DNA of 64,000 nt from Clostridia bacterium (GCA_017503325.1 JAFVTI010000029.1:186001-250000); one strand, 5' to 3'. Counted from the stretch's first letter, positions 31,115 to 39,675 are shown. The notes: generated by a model not told the origin, from the sequence alone. Made by a program: numbers and translations.

Positions 31115-32724
31115 ACAGCACCTCCGCCTTCCTTGACCATCTGTCTGATCTTGCCGATGCCGTCAAAGTCCATCATCTCCAGCATGATCAGCGTCTGCTC
31201 ACGCTGCTCGGGAGAAAACGCCCCCTTTTCATAAAGCTGCATGGCAAATTCGTTTGCAGCCTGCTGGGATAGCGGATTTGCCACACGCGCCTTGACCTTG
31301 ATATCAAAGACAGGCTTTTTATGGTAGCACGCACCGTTTTCGCTGTGCACCTCCTTTTCCGCAATACCGCCGTTGGCATACGAGACGTACTCGTTTGTGC
31401 CCTCACGCGTAATGCGGAAGGTGCGCTCGCGATCGTAAAACTGTCTTATCAGCTCAATGATCAGCTGTACGATGCCCACGTAGGCGCGGTTGGATGCCGC
31501 AATGACGTCGCGGGCATTCTTGTTCCCCGCCTCTTGCAGAGCCTTGATGGCTGTCGCTGCGGTGATACCGCCCGAAAGCGAGCCCTGCGAGACGTCGCGG
31601 TTGCCGGTGGTTTCCTTGAGCTCGTCGATCTTGAGCTTTTTGAGCGTCAGAAGCCCCTGGTCAAAGGTGCCGATGCGGATCTGCTGCAGCTTCTCCTCTT
31701 CAATGTCGCCCTCGACCTCCACAATGCGTCGGTCAAGGTCCATAAAGTCCTCCTGGTTGACGCCCAGACTCTTTTTTGCCCAGAAGCGCACCTTGCTTGC
31801 CCAGTCTGCATACTCCATAAAGTTGGCGTCCAGGCGGTCAATGTAGATCTGCGGCTGCTTTGCGACCGCAATCATACCAAAGCCGTAGCACGTGCCCTCC
31901 TCGGGATACATAACGTCCAGCACGATGGGATACATGCCGTGGTCGTACCAGCCTCTGTCCTTGTAGTGCTCATCGTTTTCGGAGGCGTAAAGCACTACGC
32001 CGTCCGCAAATTTGCAATAGTGCAGCACGTCGGTGTTGCCCACGCGCTTTTTGTAGTACCAGTCCACCACCAGAGTCTTGCCGTCGCGGCTGTCAAAAAA
32101 CAGTCCATCTGGATCTGCAGCGCGAGTGTTGCGCTCGAAAAAGGCGGGATAGGTCTGCTCCAGCTGCTCGGTATCCATTTCGGCCAGCAAAAACAGATGC
32201 TTGCTGTCCTGAATGCTTCTGACACCCGGCTCCCAGTAAAGGTTCTGAACGTCGACACGGCACACGTCAATGTCACCAAAGCCGTTTTCCATATCGTTGT
32301 TCCAGAACACGCCGTATGCGCTGACGCCGTGCTTGAGCTTGTACCAGAGATTGTCCGAATACACCGCGTCAAAGCCGCAGCGATCCAGGATCACGGGAAT
32401 GATCTGCGAGAGCAGGCTTGCCTCGGGCTCGTCGCCCGGCTCGCGAGGCAGGCAGATGCAGGTGGGCAGATTGTCCATCATGTCGGCATGGCGGTTGGCA
32501 ATGCTGTTGAATAACCAAGCCGAGCAGCCAAGGTCGCGCACGTTTGCGGGAGCCCCGCTGCCATATCTGCCCTGCCAGTAGGTCTCGTCGCTCTGAATTC
32601 TGCTGTCCAAGGGTCGCTTGGCAGCGCGCCAATCACGCAGGATCCTTGCCGCCTTTGCAATCTCCTGTTGCCCGATGGCAGGACGCTCTTGCTCTTTCTT
32701 TTTGAAAATATCTTTTATAGTCAT
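31111..32724 (-). CDS. Phage portal protein
   Basis: 537 residues. The N-terminal region (WRAAKRPLDSRIQSDETYWQG) and middle (AWLFNSIANRHADMMDNLP, YGVFWNNDMENGFGDIDVCRVDVQNLYWEPG) match portal proteins of podovirus-like phages. The C-terminal part has LKETTGNRDVSQGSLSGGITAATAIKAL and a helical tail. Twelve copies form the DNA entry ring of the head. It lies between TerL and the Prp-type protease, standard order. Confidence 0.82.
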   Translation of the reverse strand: MTIKDIFKKKEQERPAIGQQEIAKAARILRDWRAAKRPLDSRIQSDETYWQGRYGSGAPANVRDLGCSAWLFNSIANRHADMMDNLPTCICLPREPGDEPEASLLSQIIPVILDRCGFDAVYSDNLWYKLKHGVSAYGVFWNNDMENGFGDIDVCRVDVQNLYWEPGVRSIQDSKHLFLLAEMDTEQLEQTYPAFFERNTRAADPDGLFFDSRDGKTLVVDWYYKKRVGNTDVLHYCKFADGVVLYASENDEHYKDRGWYDHGMYPIVLDVMYPEEGTCYGFGMIAVAKQPQIYIDRLDANFMEYADWASKVRFWAKKSLGVNQEDFMDLDRRIVEVEGDIEEEKLQQIRIGTFDQGLLTLKKLKIDELKETTGNRDVSQGSLSGGITAATAIKALQEAGNKNARDVIAASNRAYVGIVQLIIELIRQFYDRERTFRITREGTNEYVSYANGGIAEKEVHSENGACYHKKPVFDIKVKARVANPLSQQAANEFAMQLYEKGAFSPEQREQTLIMLEMMDFDGIGKIRQMVKEGGGAV

Positions 32725-32734
32725 AAAAACTCCT

Positions 32735-34135
32735 TTATTTAAGCGGGTCGTAGAGGTACGACACCGTATTCTTTACCTTATTTGTTTTAACTATGGGGTG
32801 CGCCATGGCCACGTAGCGGCATTCGTCATAAATATGATCCTCTGCGTCGGTATTGATATCCTCCACGTCGGCCGAATCGTAAACCAGCTCGGGAAAGGTG
32901 CGAATGAAATGCGTGCAGGTGGAAAAGATGTAAAACATGGGGATGCCGCTCTCGTCAAACGCAAGCCTTGCATGCAGCTGCGCCTTGCCCGCCATACGCG
33001 AATTGTCCGCCTTATCCCAGTAAACACCCTCTCGCTCCATCAGCTCGGCAATGCTCTCCCCGCCGTTCTTTTGTCGGATGGCGGGATCTGCCACGCCGAC
33101 AATATATCTGCCGCGCAGATTGGGGTCATCCGCCTCGATCTCGCGGATACGGCGCGCCAGCTGCGAGGCACTCCAGCGCACACCCTCATTCGGTGTTCCG
33201 CTACAGCCGTACAGCTCGCGGATGCGATACATGCGCCCGTCATTGTCAAAGGTGTACCAGCCAACCGAAAAGGGTCTGGTATACCCCCAGTCAAAGCCGC
33301 GGAATACCTTCCACGACGCGGGGATCGCAAACGGCTCTATGACGTGCGTGCCCTTGCGGTCGGCATAATGCACGGGATCGTTGCGCCACTCGGTAAACAC
33401 CTGCCCCGCAAAGCAATCCCAGTCGCCGTACAACAGCGCGCGCCGCTCCTTTTCGGGCAAGGCTGCAAGCCGCGTCAGATACCCGGGGTCGTTGGCAAGC
33501 AGGATCTTGTTATCAAACACGGTGGACGGCACGAAAATGCGCGAGCGCCACCGCACCTGCTCTGCCCCGTCCGGCATGCGCACCGCAAGCTTTTCCCAAA
33601 TGGTGGTCATGGGCTTGGCGGGCGTGATAAACCGCGCCTTGACCCATCCGTGCCCGATGCCGCCCGGATTTGCCTGCGCCCGCATATAGCAGCGCGTACC
33701 GGGTCCATTGGGACGGTTGCGTGAAAACAGATAGGAATATTCATCCCAGGTAAACTGGGTCAGCTCGTCAAAGTCGATGAAGTCGTACCGCTTGCCTTGG
33801 TAGTTGAGTCGGTCATCGGTGTGCTGCAGCGAGCCAAAGTAGATCTTTGCGCCCGACGGAAACACCCAGACGTGCTTGGAATCGTTGTATCGCGCACTCG
33901 GATAGGCCGCACGGAACAGCTCGGCTGACCGATCGGTCAGCTCCGAGAGCTGCGGGTAGGTCTTGCGAAGGATCAGCCCTCGGTAATACGGGATATGTAC
34001 CTGCCGCAAGGATTCAGCCAGGGCGCAATCGGATTTTCCTCCGCCCGCCGCACCGCCGTATAAAGCTTCATCCTCAAATCTTGCCATAAAGGCGGCCTGA
34101 CGGGGCTGTGGCGTCCAGATCACGCGCTCGCTCAT
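32735..34135 (-). CDS. Terminase large subunit
   Basis: 466 residues. The ATPase has a Walker A-like ALYGGAAGGGKSDCA (about 28-42) and the Walker B-like YDFIDFDELTQF; the nuclease domain has FRGFDWGYTRPF and YIVGVADPAIRQ, with the metal-binding Asp residues. It pumps DNA into the prohead and cuts it. It overlaps the small subunit gene by four bases. Confidence 0.9.
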   Translation of the reverse strand: MSERVIWTPQPRQAAFMARFEDEALYGGAAGGGKSDCALAESLRQVHIPYYRGLILRKTYPQLSELTDRSAELFRAAYPSARYNDSKHVWVFPSGAKIYFGSLQHTDDRLNYQGKRYDFIDFDELTQFTWDEYSYLFSRNRPNGPGTRCYMRAQANPGGIGHGWVKARFITPAKPMTTIWEKLAVRMPDGAEQVRWRSRIFVPSTVFDNKILLANDPGYLTRLAALPEKERRALLYGDWDCFAGQVFTEWRNDPVHYADRKGTHVIEPFAIPASWKVFRGFDWGYTRPFSVGWYTFDNDGRMYRIRELYGCSGTPNEGVRWSASQLARRIREIEADDPNLRGRYIVGVADPAIRQKNGGESIAELMEREGVYWDKADNSRMAGKAQLHARLAFDESGIPMFYIFSTCTHFIRTFPELVYDSADVEDINTDAEDHIYDECRYVAMAHPIVKTNKVKNTVSYLYDPLK

Positions 34136-34626
34136 GCGCCCCCCGGTGGCTCGTCCGCTTGCATGACGGGCGGCAGCTCCACAACGCCGCCGCTGTCACC
34201 TTCCGCCTCGGTCTTGCCCTCCCCCCAATCCTCTGAGCAGCGATTTTGCAGCCAGAAGATCTCTGCCCGCGTATCCGCAGGCACGTGCGTCTCGTCGATC
34301 CCGGTCTGCAGCTCCTCGTACTCCAGCACCTTCTTGCCAGAATCGGGATCAAACTCGGTATGCTTGAGCTTGTAAGTCTTTTTCAGCGGCGTGGTGTACC
34401 CCACCGCCTTGCGGTGCAAGGCCTCCATGACTGCAAAATCCGCGTTCTCCTTGCCAAACGCAAGGGCCGCCGCGATCTCGGGATATTGCTTTTGCCAATT
34501 TCGCAGGGTGGACGGAGAAATGCCCATACAAGCCGCGATCTGCTCTTGGTTTTTGCCCATGCAGGCCATGCCGCGGATCAGAGTCAGACTCTCAGGCGTC
34601 AGCCACTTCGCAACCCTGCGCGTCAT
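34132..34626 (-). CDS. Terminase small subunit
   Basis: 164 residues from the ATG at 34626, preceded by GGGAGAGG. The N-terminal HTH (LTPESLTLIRGMACMGKNQEQIAACMGISPSTLRNWQKQYPEI) binds the packaging site. A basic middle (TTPLKKTYKLKHTEF) and an acidic tail follow. The frame is open upstream, but that part overlaps the previous gene in another frame. Confidence 0.82.
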   Translation of the reverse strand: MTRRVAKWLTPESLTLIRGMACMGKNQEQIAACMGISPSTLRNWQKQYPEIAAALAFGKENADFAVMEALHRKAVGYTTPLKKTYKLKHTEFDPDSGKKVLEYEELQTGIDETHVPADTRAEIFWLQNRCSEDWGEGKTEAEGDSGGVVELPPVMQADEPPGGA

Positions 34627-34924
34627 GTTCCTCTCCCCGATTTTTGAGTATAATGCGGAAATTCTCCCTCGCATCCGCAGCGGCAACCGTGTACTTACCG
34701 CATACGTCGCGGATCTCCTGCTTGGCAACCAGCAGCTCGCAATCCGCGCCCACGCGCTCACCGCACCGCTGCAGCAGATACGCAATATAAGCTGCGTAAA
34801 TGCTGCCCGCCTGCTGCTCGGCTGCCACCAGATCCTCAAGCGCCTTGATGCGTCGGTCTCTCCAGGCGATCATATAGGCAAGCTTGCCCTCATCCTGCAA
34901 TTTTTGTTCTTTTCGGTTCTGCAC
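34592..34924 (-). CDS. Small phage protein upstream of terminase
   Basis: About 110 residues. A GTG start (34924) nine bases after AAAGGA is possible, as is an ATG at 34942 with a poorer site. It is helical and charged, with an Ala/Tyr-rich AGSIYAAYIAYLLQRCGERV centre. It overlaps the terminase small subunit start by 35 bp. No family recognised. Confidence 0.55.
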   Translation of the reverse strand: MQNRKEQKLQDEGKLAYMIAWRDRRIKALEDLVAAEQQAGSIYAAYIAYLLQRCGERVGADCELLVAKQEIRDVCGKYTVAAADARENFRIILKNRGEEHDAQGCEVADA

Positions 34925-35123
34925 TACTGTATTTCCTTTCATAAAATTGATCCATGGTCTGCTTGATCACGCACTTCTCGTATCCGTCGGGATGTGCGCA
35001 ATACTGATATACGATATCCCTGCGCGCCTGCTTGTCCGGAAAACGGAATCGCGCACATTCGCAATAGGTGTACCCATCACCCTTCTCTCTTTGAAAATAG
35101 GGGCAAGTCCCCGCAATCGGCAT
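34890..35123 (-). CDS. Small cysteine-rich protein, first gene of the phage operon
   Basis: 77 residues with AAAGGAGG upstream. Cysteines at CPYF, YCECARF, YCAHPDGYEKC could bind zinc. It is the first gene after the leftward promoter with operator-like sites. Possibly a small DNA- or protein-binding factor; function not known. Confidence 0.65.
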   Translation of the reverse strand: MPIAGTCPYFQREKGDGYTYCECARFRFPDKQARRDIVYQYCAHPDGYEKCVIKQTMDQFYERKYSSAEPKRTKIAG

Positions 35124-35149
35124 AAAATCTCCTCCTTTGCACGTTTAGG

Positions 35150-35332
35150 TTGCTTAACTGTTTGCTTCAAAATGAAAACCGACACCAAGTCATCGGTTTG
35201 CCGAGTGGTTTATTTTGCTTAACTGTCATGAGTATATCACAGGTATATCCAAAAGTCAACCCCTAAATAAATAAATTTTCCTTAACTATTTTTAGAAAAC
35301 CTCTTGACATTTGCTAAACTCTCATTTATAAT
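35150..35332. promoter_or_regulatory. Phage switch: divergent promoters with TTGCTTAACTGT operators
   Basis: Rightward: TTGACA (35304-35309), 17 bp, TATAAT (35327-35332). Leftward: TTGACT (complement of 35254-35259), 17 bp, TATACT (complement of 35231-35236). TTGCTTAACTGT occurs exactly at 35150-35161 and 35215-35226; variants are TTCCTTAACTAT (35278-35289) and TTGCTAAACTCT (35311-35322). The last lies inside the rightward promoter's spacer, and 35215-35226 at the leftward start point, so the repressor can shut both promoters. Confidence 0.75.
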
Positions 35333-35362
35333 GAAAATACAAACAAAAAAGGAGTTTCTGAT

Positions 35363-36016
35363 ATGAAGCTTATCAATCCCTTTACCGATCGACTTCGCAC
35401 CGCTATGGACGCACGAGGCATGCGCGCCGTCGAGCTTGCCCGTCTGACAGGCCTTTCCAAGGCAAGAATCAGCCAATATACCAACGGCATCTACGTTCCC
35501 AAGGCGGACGCCATGCATAAGCTTGCGCGCGCGCTTGAGGTCTCCGACCTGTGGCTGGAGGGCTACGACGTGCCCATGGAGCGCGCGGCCTCTGCCATTC
35601 CCAATTATCCCGATATCTTCCCCATCGAGCGCCGACGCATCCCCGTGCTTGGCGAGATCGCATGCGGCAAGCCCATCTTAACCGACGAGGAGCACGACAG
35701 CTTTCTCATGTCTGGCACCAATCTGGACGCCGACTTTTGCCTGCGAGCAAAGGGAGACAGCATGATCGGCGCACGCATCCAGGACGGTGACATCGTGTTT
35801 ATCAAAAAGAGCGACATGGTGGCAAACGGTGAGATCGCAGCTGTGGTCATTGAGGACGAAGCCACACTCAAGCGCGTGTACTACTACCCCGAGAAATCCA
35901 AGCTGATCCTGACCCCCGAGAATCCCAAGTACGAGCCGCTGGTCTTCATGGGTCCCGAGCTGGACGAGATCCATATCCTTGGCAAAGCGGTTGCATTTCA
36001 ATCCGAAATCAAGTAA
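35363..36016 (+). CDS. cI/LexA-like phage repressor (XRE HTH + S24 peptidase)
   Basis: 217 residues, AAAGGAG upstream. Residues 1-70 are a Cro/C1 HTH (FTDRLRTAMDARGMRAVELARLTG, KARISQYTNGIYVPKADAM). The S24 domain starts near residue 92 (IPVLGEIACGKPIL, possible cleavage at Cys-Gly); the nucleophile is in AKGDSMIGARIQDGD and the lysine in ATLKRVYYYP. It should self-cleave on the SOS response and release the leftward phage operon. It is not close in sequence to the S24 repressor at 17531. Confidence 0.87.
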   Translation: MKLINPFTDRLRTAMDARGMRAVELARLTGLSKARISQYTNGIYVPKADAMHKLARALEVSDLWLEGYDVPMERAASAIPNYPDIFPIERRRIPVLGEIACGKPILTDEEHDSFLMSGTNLDADFCLRAKGDSMIGARIQDGDIVFIKKSDMVANGEIAAVVIEDEATLKRVYYYPEKSKLILTPENPKYEPLVFMGPELDEIHILGKAVAFQSEIK

Positions 36017-36035
36017 GCAAGCATACACATATAAA

Positions 36036-36113
36036 GCGGGCGACCGCAGGTCGCCCCTACAAATCACCATCAAATGATTGGTAACACCGTAGGGGCGAAC
36101 TGTGTTCGCCCGC
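36036..36113. repeat. Dispersed palindromic repeat (GGGGCGAAC type), likely terminator
   Basis: GCGGGCGACC...GGTCGCCCCTAC (36036-36060) and its inverted mate GTAGGGGCGAAC...GTTCGCCCGC (36089-36113) are 28 bp apart. The second half is a repeat found widely between genes in Firmicutes (from memory). It separates the convergent repressor and sigG genes and can end transcription from both. Confidence 0.7.
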
Positions 36114-36115
36114 TT

Positions 36116-36889
36116 TTACATTTGCTTTCGTATTTTCTCCAAAGCGCCCTTTTCAAGACGCGACACCTGCGCCTGCGAGATGCCGATCTCCTCGGCGATC
36201 TCCATCTGGGTCTTGTTTTTGTAAAAGCGCATGGCAATGATGTTGCGCTCACGCTCGGAAAGCGTGCGCATGGCCTCCTTGAGCGCAATGTTTTCCAGCC
36301 ACGCGTCATCTCCAGAGGAGCGGTCGCTGAGCTGATCGATGACGTACAGCGTGTCGCCGTTTTCATTGAACACAGGCTCGTAAAGCGAGATCGGCTCTAC
36401 CACCGCCTCCATGGCGCGCAGCACCGCCTCCTTTTTCTCGCCGATCTTGTCCGCGATCTCCTGCGCACTCGGCTCACGCTGATGCTCGCGCAGCAGCTCT
36501 TCCCTTGCCTGCAGCGATCTGTACGCAAGATCTCGGATCGAACGGCTGATGCGAATGGTATTGTTATCACGCAGATAGCGGCGGATCTCGCCGATGATCA
36601 TGGGGACGGCATAGGTCGAAAACTTGACGTCCAGATCAATATTGAAGTTGTCCACCGCCTTGACAAGCCCGATGCAGCCCACCTGAAAAAGGTCGTCCAT
36701 ATTCTCCTTGCGCCCTGCAAACCGCTGAATGATGGACAGCACCAAACGCAAATTGCCGTAGATCAGCTCCTGCCGCGCTGCCGCGTCACCCGCCTTGGTG
36801 CGCCGCAAAAGATCGGTTTTTTGCTCGTCGGTCAATATAGCCAGCTTGGAGGTGTTCACCCCGCATATTTCCACTTTGTTATAATACAT
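36116..36889 (-). CDS. sigG: Sporulation sigma factor sigma-G
   Basis: 257 residues. The start at MYYNKVEICGVNTSKL is the family's usual beginning; a longer frame exists but crosses a hairpin. Regions 2 to 4 are complete: LIYGNLRLVLSIIQRFAGRKENMDDLFQVGCIGLVKAVDNF, KFSTYAVPMIIGEIRRYLRDN, ISLYEPVFNENGDTLYVIDQ and MEIAEEIGISQAQVSRLEK. Sigma-G directs late forespore transcription (spore protection, germination). Unlike many Clostridia, spoIIGA-sigE are not next to it here. Its ribosome binding site lies in a strong hairpin (next entry). Confidence 0.93.
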   Translation of the reverse strand: MYYNKVEICGVNTSKLAILTDEQKTDLLRRTKAGDAAARQELIYGNLRLVLSIIQRFAGRKENMDDLFQVGCIGLVKAVDNFNIDLDVKFSTYAVPMIIGEIRRYLRDNNTIRISRSIRDLAYRSLQAREELLREHQREPSAQEIADKIGEKKEAVLRAMEAVVEPISLYEPVFNENGDTLYVIDQLSDRSSGDDAWLENIALKEAMRTLSERERNIIAMRFYKNKTQMEIAEEIGISQAQVSRLEKGALEKIRKQM

Positions 36890-36890
36890 A

Positions 36891-36929
36891 AAAACTCCCC
36901 TTGACGCGTATTTCGTCAAAGGGAGTTTT
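36891..36929 (-). promoter_or_regulatory. Leader hairpin masking the sigG ribosome binding site
   Basis: On the minus strand AAAACTCCCTTTGACG (complement of 36914-36929) pairs with CGTCAAGGGGAGTTTT (complement of 36891-36906), one G-T pair, loop of seven. The 3' arm contains AGGGGAG, the only good ribosome binding site, and ends one base before ATG. Translation would need this stem to open. A smaller GCCC-gaaa-GGGC hairpin precedes it. Confidence 0.75.
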
Positions 36930-36952
36930 GCCCTTTCGGGCTTTTTGTATGC

Positions 36953-36976
36953 AAAATCCCGCCAAGGGGATTTTTT
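36953..36976. terminator. Terminator of the GH36/GH27-like gene
   Basis: AAAATCCC (36953-36960) pairs with GGGATTTT (36967-36974); T-rich on both sides, just after the stop at 36985. Confidence 0.7.
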
Positions 36977-36984
36977 CCTGTATT

Positions 36985-38451
36985 TTAGTCAGCCCACTCC
37001 ACGCGCAATGCAAGCGCGGGCAAGGACTGATCCTTACTGCCAAATACCCGACGGGCAAATTCCTTGGTGATGGTCACCGTATTTCCCTGCACACCCTCGG
37101 TCAACTCAAAGGCATGATCGGAAATCAGGCTTTGCACGTATACCTTTTCGGGCACGCGCAGCAGGTGCAGGATCACGTCACAGCCAACGCCAAGCACGCC
37201 CAAGGTGTCCACACCATCCGGGATCTCGCAATGCACGCATGCCTCGGGATACGAGCGAACGCCGTCAAGCGTACGGGGCTGCACGCTGACGCTGTACGCC
37301 CCACACGGATGCACCGACGCGACCACATACGGCTTTTCCTTGCCCTCAACCCATACAGAATCAAGCGGCAGGTTGCGCGCAATCACAGCAGGCGCACCTT
37401 GACGCACCTCTTTTCCGTATACGCTGCCGTACCAGGTTGAGCCGGGCGCAAAGTATTGCGCGTCAAACAGGATCTCCTCGCTGCACGCCAAATCAGTTCC
37501 CGCAAAGGGCGGCGCGATACGCTGCCAGCGCAGCGCAGCCGTGACCTCGTCCAAACGGTAGGCAAGGTCATCCCCCACCTCTTGAATTTTTTCGGTATCA
37601 TAGTGGCTGCGCATCACTCCCAAGGAGCATCCAAGCGCAGCATTGATATAGCATTCGTCCTCGCCGTTGATCAAGCCCTTGGCAAGCGGAAGCAGCACCG
37701 ACAAGCGATCCAGTGTGGTGGGCACAGACAAAGCACTGATCACGTCATAGCTGCGAAGCACCTGTGAAAATTCAACCGCCTCCCGTGCAATCGCATAAGC
37801 ATGCTGCTCGCCCGCATAGCGGCCGCGTAATTCGTCGCTTGGGTGCTCGGGTGCATTGAGCGGCAGCATGCAGGCCGCGTGCTCGATGATCAGCGCGGGA
37901 TAAAGCTCCTTTGCAAGGCTTGTCAGCGCTTTTCGAAAGGCAACGTCGTCAGCATGCGTGCCCCAATCCACCTTCCAGTATTCGACGCCTGCCTCGCGGC
38001 ACCACAAAATGCGCTGTTGCCAGTAGGCAAGATCAAACTCCTTGAACGGCGCATCATAATCCGGGGCGCATCTTTGCGCTGCCACCCAAAGTCCAATGCC
38101 CTTCCAGCCGTGTGACTTGACTCGCAAATTGATCGCACGCAGACGCTCGGCGGGCGACAAGCCCTTGACAGACGGAAATTTTTGCTCGCTCATTTCAAGT
38201 GAGCCAAAACAAGCAGCATCCGTATCGGGACTGACGCCATAGTCCACGTCCCAGCCGTCGTCCAACACCAGATACATATCCTCACGCACATCTTGGAACC
38301 CATGCACAAAGCCGTCAGGGCCAAACAAGCGCTGCTCGTCCATCATATCGCGCCCACTTGCGCGTCCATCCTCGGCCGCCAGAATGTTCTGTGACCTCCA
38401 GGTGCAAAAGTAGGATATGCTGTGTTCGCTTTTACTCGGAATCAGATTCAT
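36985..38451 (-). CDS. Putative alpha-galactosidase-type glycoside hydrolase (clan GH-D-like)
   Basis: 488 residues from the ATG at 38451, AAAGGAGA upstream. A TIM-barrel enzyme: MYLVLDDGWDVDYG, RLRAINLRVKSHGWKGIGLWVAAQ, GVEYWKVDWGTHADD where the Asp of KVDWG is the expected nucleophile, and ALIIEHAACMLPLN. A beta domain ends the protein. The order recalls GH27/GH36 enzymes, but similarity to the GH36 enzyme at 23693 is low. No signal peptide. Substrate uncertain; alpha-galactosides are a guess. Confidence 0.7.
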   Translation of the reverse strand: MNLIPSKSEHSISYFCTWRSQNILAAEDGRASGRDMMDEQRLFGPDGFVHGFQDVREDMYLVLDDGWDVDYGVSPDTDAACFGSLEMSEQKFPSVKGLSPAERLRAINLRVKSHGWKGIGLWVAAQRCAPDYDAPFKEFDLAYWQQRILWCREAGVEYWKVDWGTHADDVAFRKALTSLAKELYPALIIEHAACMLPLNAPEHPSDELRGRYAGEQHAYAIAREAVEFSQVLRSYDVISALSVPTTLDRLSVLLPLAKGLINGEDECYINAALGCSLGVMRSHYDTEKIQEVGDDLAYRLDEVTAALRWQRIAPPFAGTDLACSEEILFDAQYFAPGSTWYGSVYGKEVRQGAPAVIARNLPLDSVWVEGKEKPYVVASVHPCGAYSVSVQPRTLDGVRSYPEACVHCEIPDGVDTLGVLGVGCDVILHLLRVPEKVYVQSLISDHAFELTEGVQGNTVTITKEFARRVFGSKDQSLPALALRVEWAD

Positions 38452-38561
38452 GGCGTCTCCTTTTTGCTTGATCTCTTTGGTTTTTTCCTGCATACATTAT
38501 ATCAAAATGCAAAACTTATGTCAATGCTTTCAATATTTGATCAAAAATTCACAATATGTGC

Positions 38562-38591
38562 TTGATTGATATGACATATTTCTGATACAAT
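38562..38591 (+). promoter_or_regulatory. Promoter of the SanA/YdcF-like gene
   Basis: TTGATT (38562-38567) and TACAAT (38586-38591) are 18 bp apart, 21 bp before the start. Confidence 0.55.
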
Positions 38592-38612
38592 CTTCGCATA
38601 GGGGGTGATAGA

Positions 38613-39296
38613 ATGAAGAGACCGATCAAAATCCTGCTCATTGCAGTTTGCTGCATGCTTGTCCTGGCCATTCTCGGCAGCAGCGCCGTGCTGATTGCCA
38701 ATGCATTCGTCAAAGGCAGCACCACGCCGCGTATTCTCTCCCCCGAAAAAGCCGCAGAGCTCCGTGACGTAGACTGTATCATCGTGCTCGGGTGCCTGGT
38801 CAAGGCCGACGGCACTCCCAGCGACATGCTGGCTGACCGTATCAGCGTAGGCGTCTCGCTTTACCAGAACGGCACCTCCCCCAAGCTGCTCATGAGCGGC
38901 GACCACGGACAGAAGGAATACGACGAGGTCAACACCATGAAGTCCTGCGCTATTGCGGCGGGTGTGCCGAGCGAGGACATTTTCATGGATCACGCGGGAT
39001 TTTCCACCTATGAGTCAATCTATCGTGCAAAGGAGATCTTTGGTGCAGATAAGATCGTGATCGTCACCCAACAATATCACCTGCACCGCGCGCTTTACGT
39101 TGCAGAGGCGTTGGGAATCGAAGCATACGGCGTCAGTGCCGACCTGCGCTCCTACGCGGGACAGACCAAGCGAGACCTGCGCGAGGTGCTCGCACGCATC
39201 AAGGATATGGCCTACGCCCTGTTCAAGCCCTTGCCCACCTACCTCGGCGATCCCATTTCGCTTGACGGTAGCGGCGACGTGACCAATGATCATTAA
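38613..39296 (+). CDS. SanA/YdcF-like (DUF218) membrane-anchored protein
   Basis: 227 residues; ATG with AGGGGGTGA upstream. An N-terminal membrane anchor (ILLIAVCCMLVLAILGSSAVL) is followed by the DUF218 domain: VDCIIVLGCLVKADGTPS, LADRISVGVSLYQNG, KLLMSGDHGQKEYDEV, MKSCAIAAGVPSEDI and IVTQQYHLHRALYVAEALG. SanA-type proteins act in envelope barrier and vancomycin tolerance in enterobacteria; the biochemical role is unknown. It stands alone with its own promoter and terminator. Confidence 0.85.
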   Translation: MKRPIKILLIAVCCMLVLAILGSSAVLIANAFVKGSTTPRILSPEKAAELRDVDCIIVLGCLVKADGTPSDMLADRISVGVSLYQNGTSPKLLMSGDHGQKEYDEVNTMKSCAIAAGVPSEDIFMDHAGFSTYESIYRAKEIFGADKIVIVTQQYHLHRALYVAEALGIEAYGVSADLRSYAGQTKRDLREVLARIKDMAYALFKPLPTYLGDPISLDGSGDVTNDH

Positions 39297-39344
39297 ATGA
39301 AGAGCCGACGCGATGGGCGTGCAAAATTAGCGGTGAAATTAGAC

Positions 39345-39380
39345 AAGGGCTGAGTCAAGAATGATTCAGCCCTTCGTTTA
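39345..39380 (+). terminator. Terminator of the SanA/YdcF-like gene
   Basis: AAGGGCTGA (39345-39353) pairs with TCAGCCCTT (39365-39373), followed by CGTTTATT. Confidence 0.75.
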
Positions 39381-39410
39381 TTAAAAGAATATCTGTTGCC
39401 CAAATTCAAC

Positions 39411-39630
39411 AGCCCGCCCCTTCCCCTCGCTACGCTACGCTGCGAGGTACCCCTTCCCCTGTGGGGACGGCTTATATAAGTCGCCCGTATTAAAAAGTAC
39501 CACAAGACGGATAACTAAAATAGTGTCCCACGATGGGAAAAGTCGACAGAATGGATGCGCGCTGCAAAGCCGTCCCCTCCGGGGAAGGAGGGCTCCCGTA
39601 GCGTAGCGCAACGGGAGGAAGGGGCTGTCT
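39411..39630. repeat. Inverted pair of dispersed repeats
   Basis: Copy 1 (39411-39472, minus) and copy 2 (39568-39630, plus) both begin AGCCGTCCCC, have GGGGAAGG and a CGTAGCGTAGCG core inside a hairpin, and end AAGGGGC. The hairpin arms differ but stay paired (CCTCGC/GCGAGG against CTCCCGT/ACGGGAG). About 95 bp of unremarkable sequence lies between them. Similar repeats are common in Oscillospiraceae genomes, from memory. No gene is seen in 39297-39761. Confidence 0.65.
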
Positions 39631-39675
39631 GAACACATTGGGGAAGCCCTATATCGTAAATATCTATTGAGAAAA

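Noticed and set aside
36116..36889. Sigma-F instead of sigma-G
   Set aside because: The NKVEICGVNTSKL start and the full region pattern are those of sigma-G; no spoIIAA/spoIIAB genes are adjacent.
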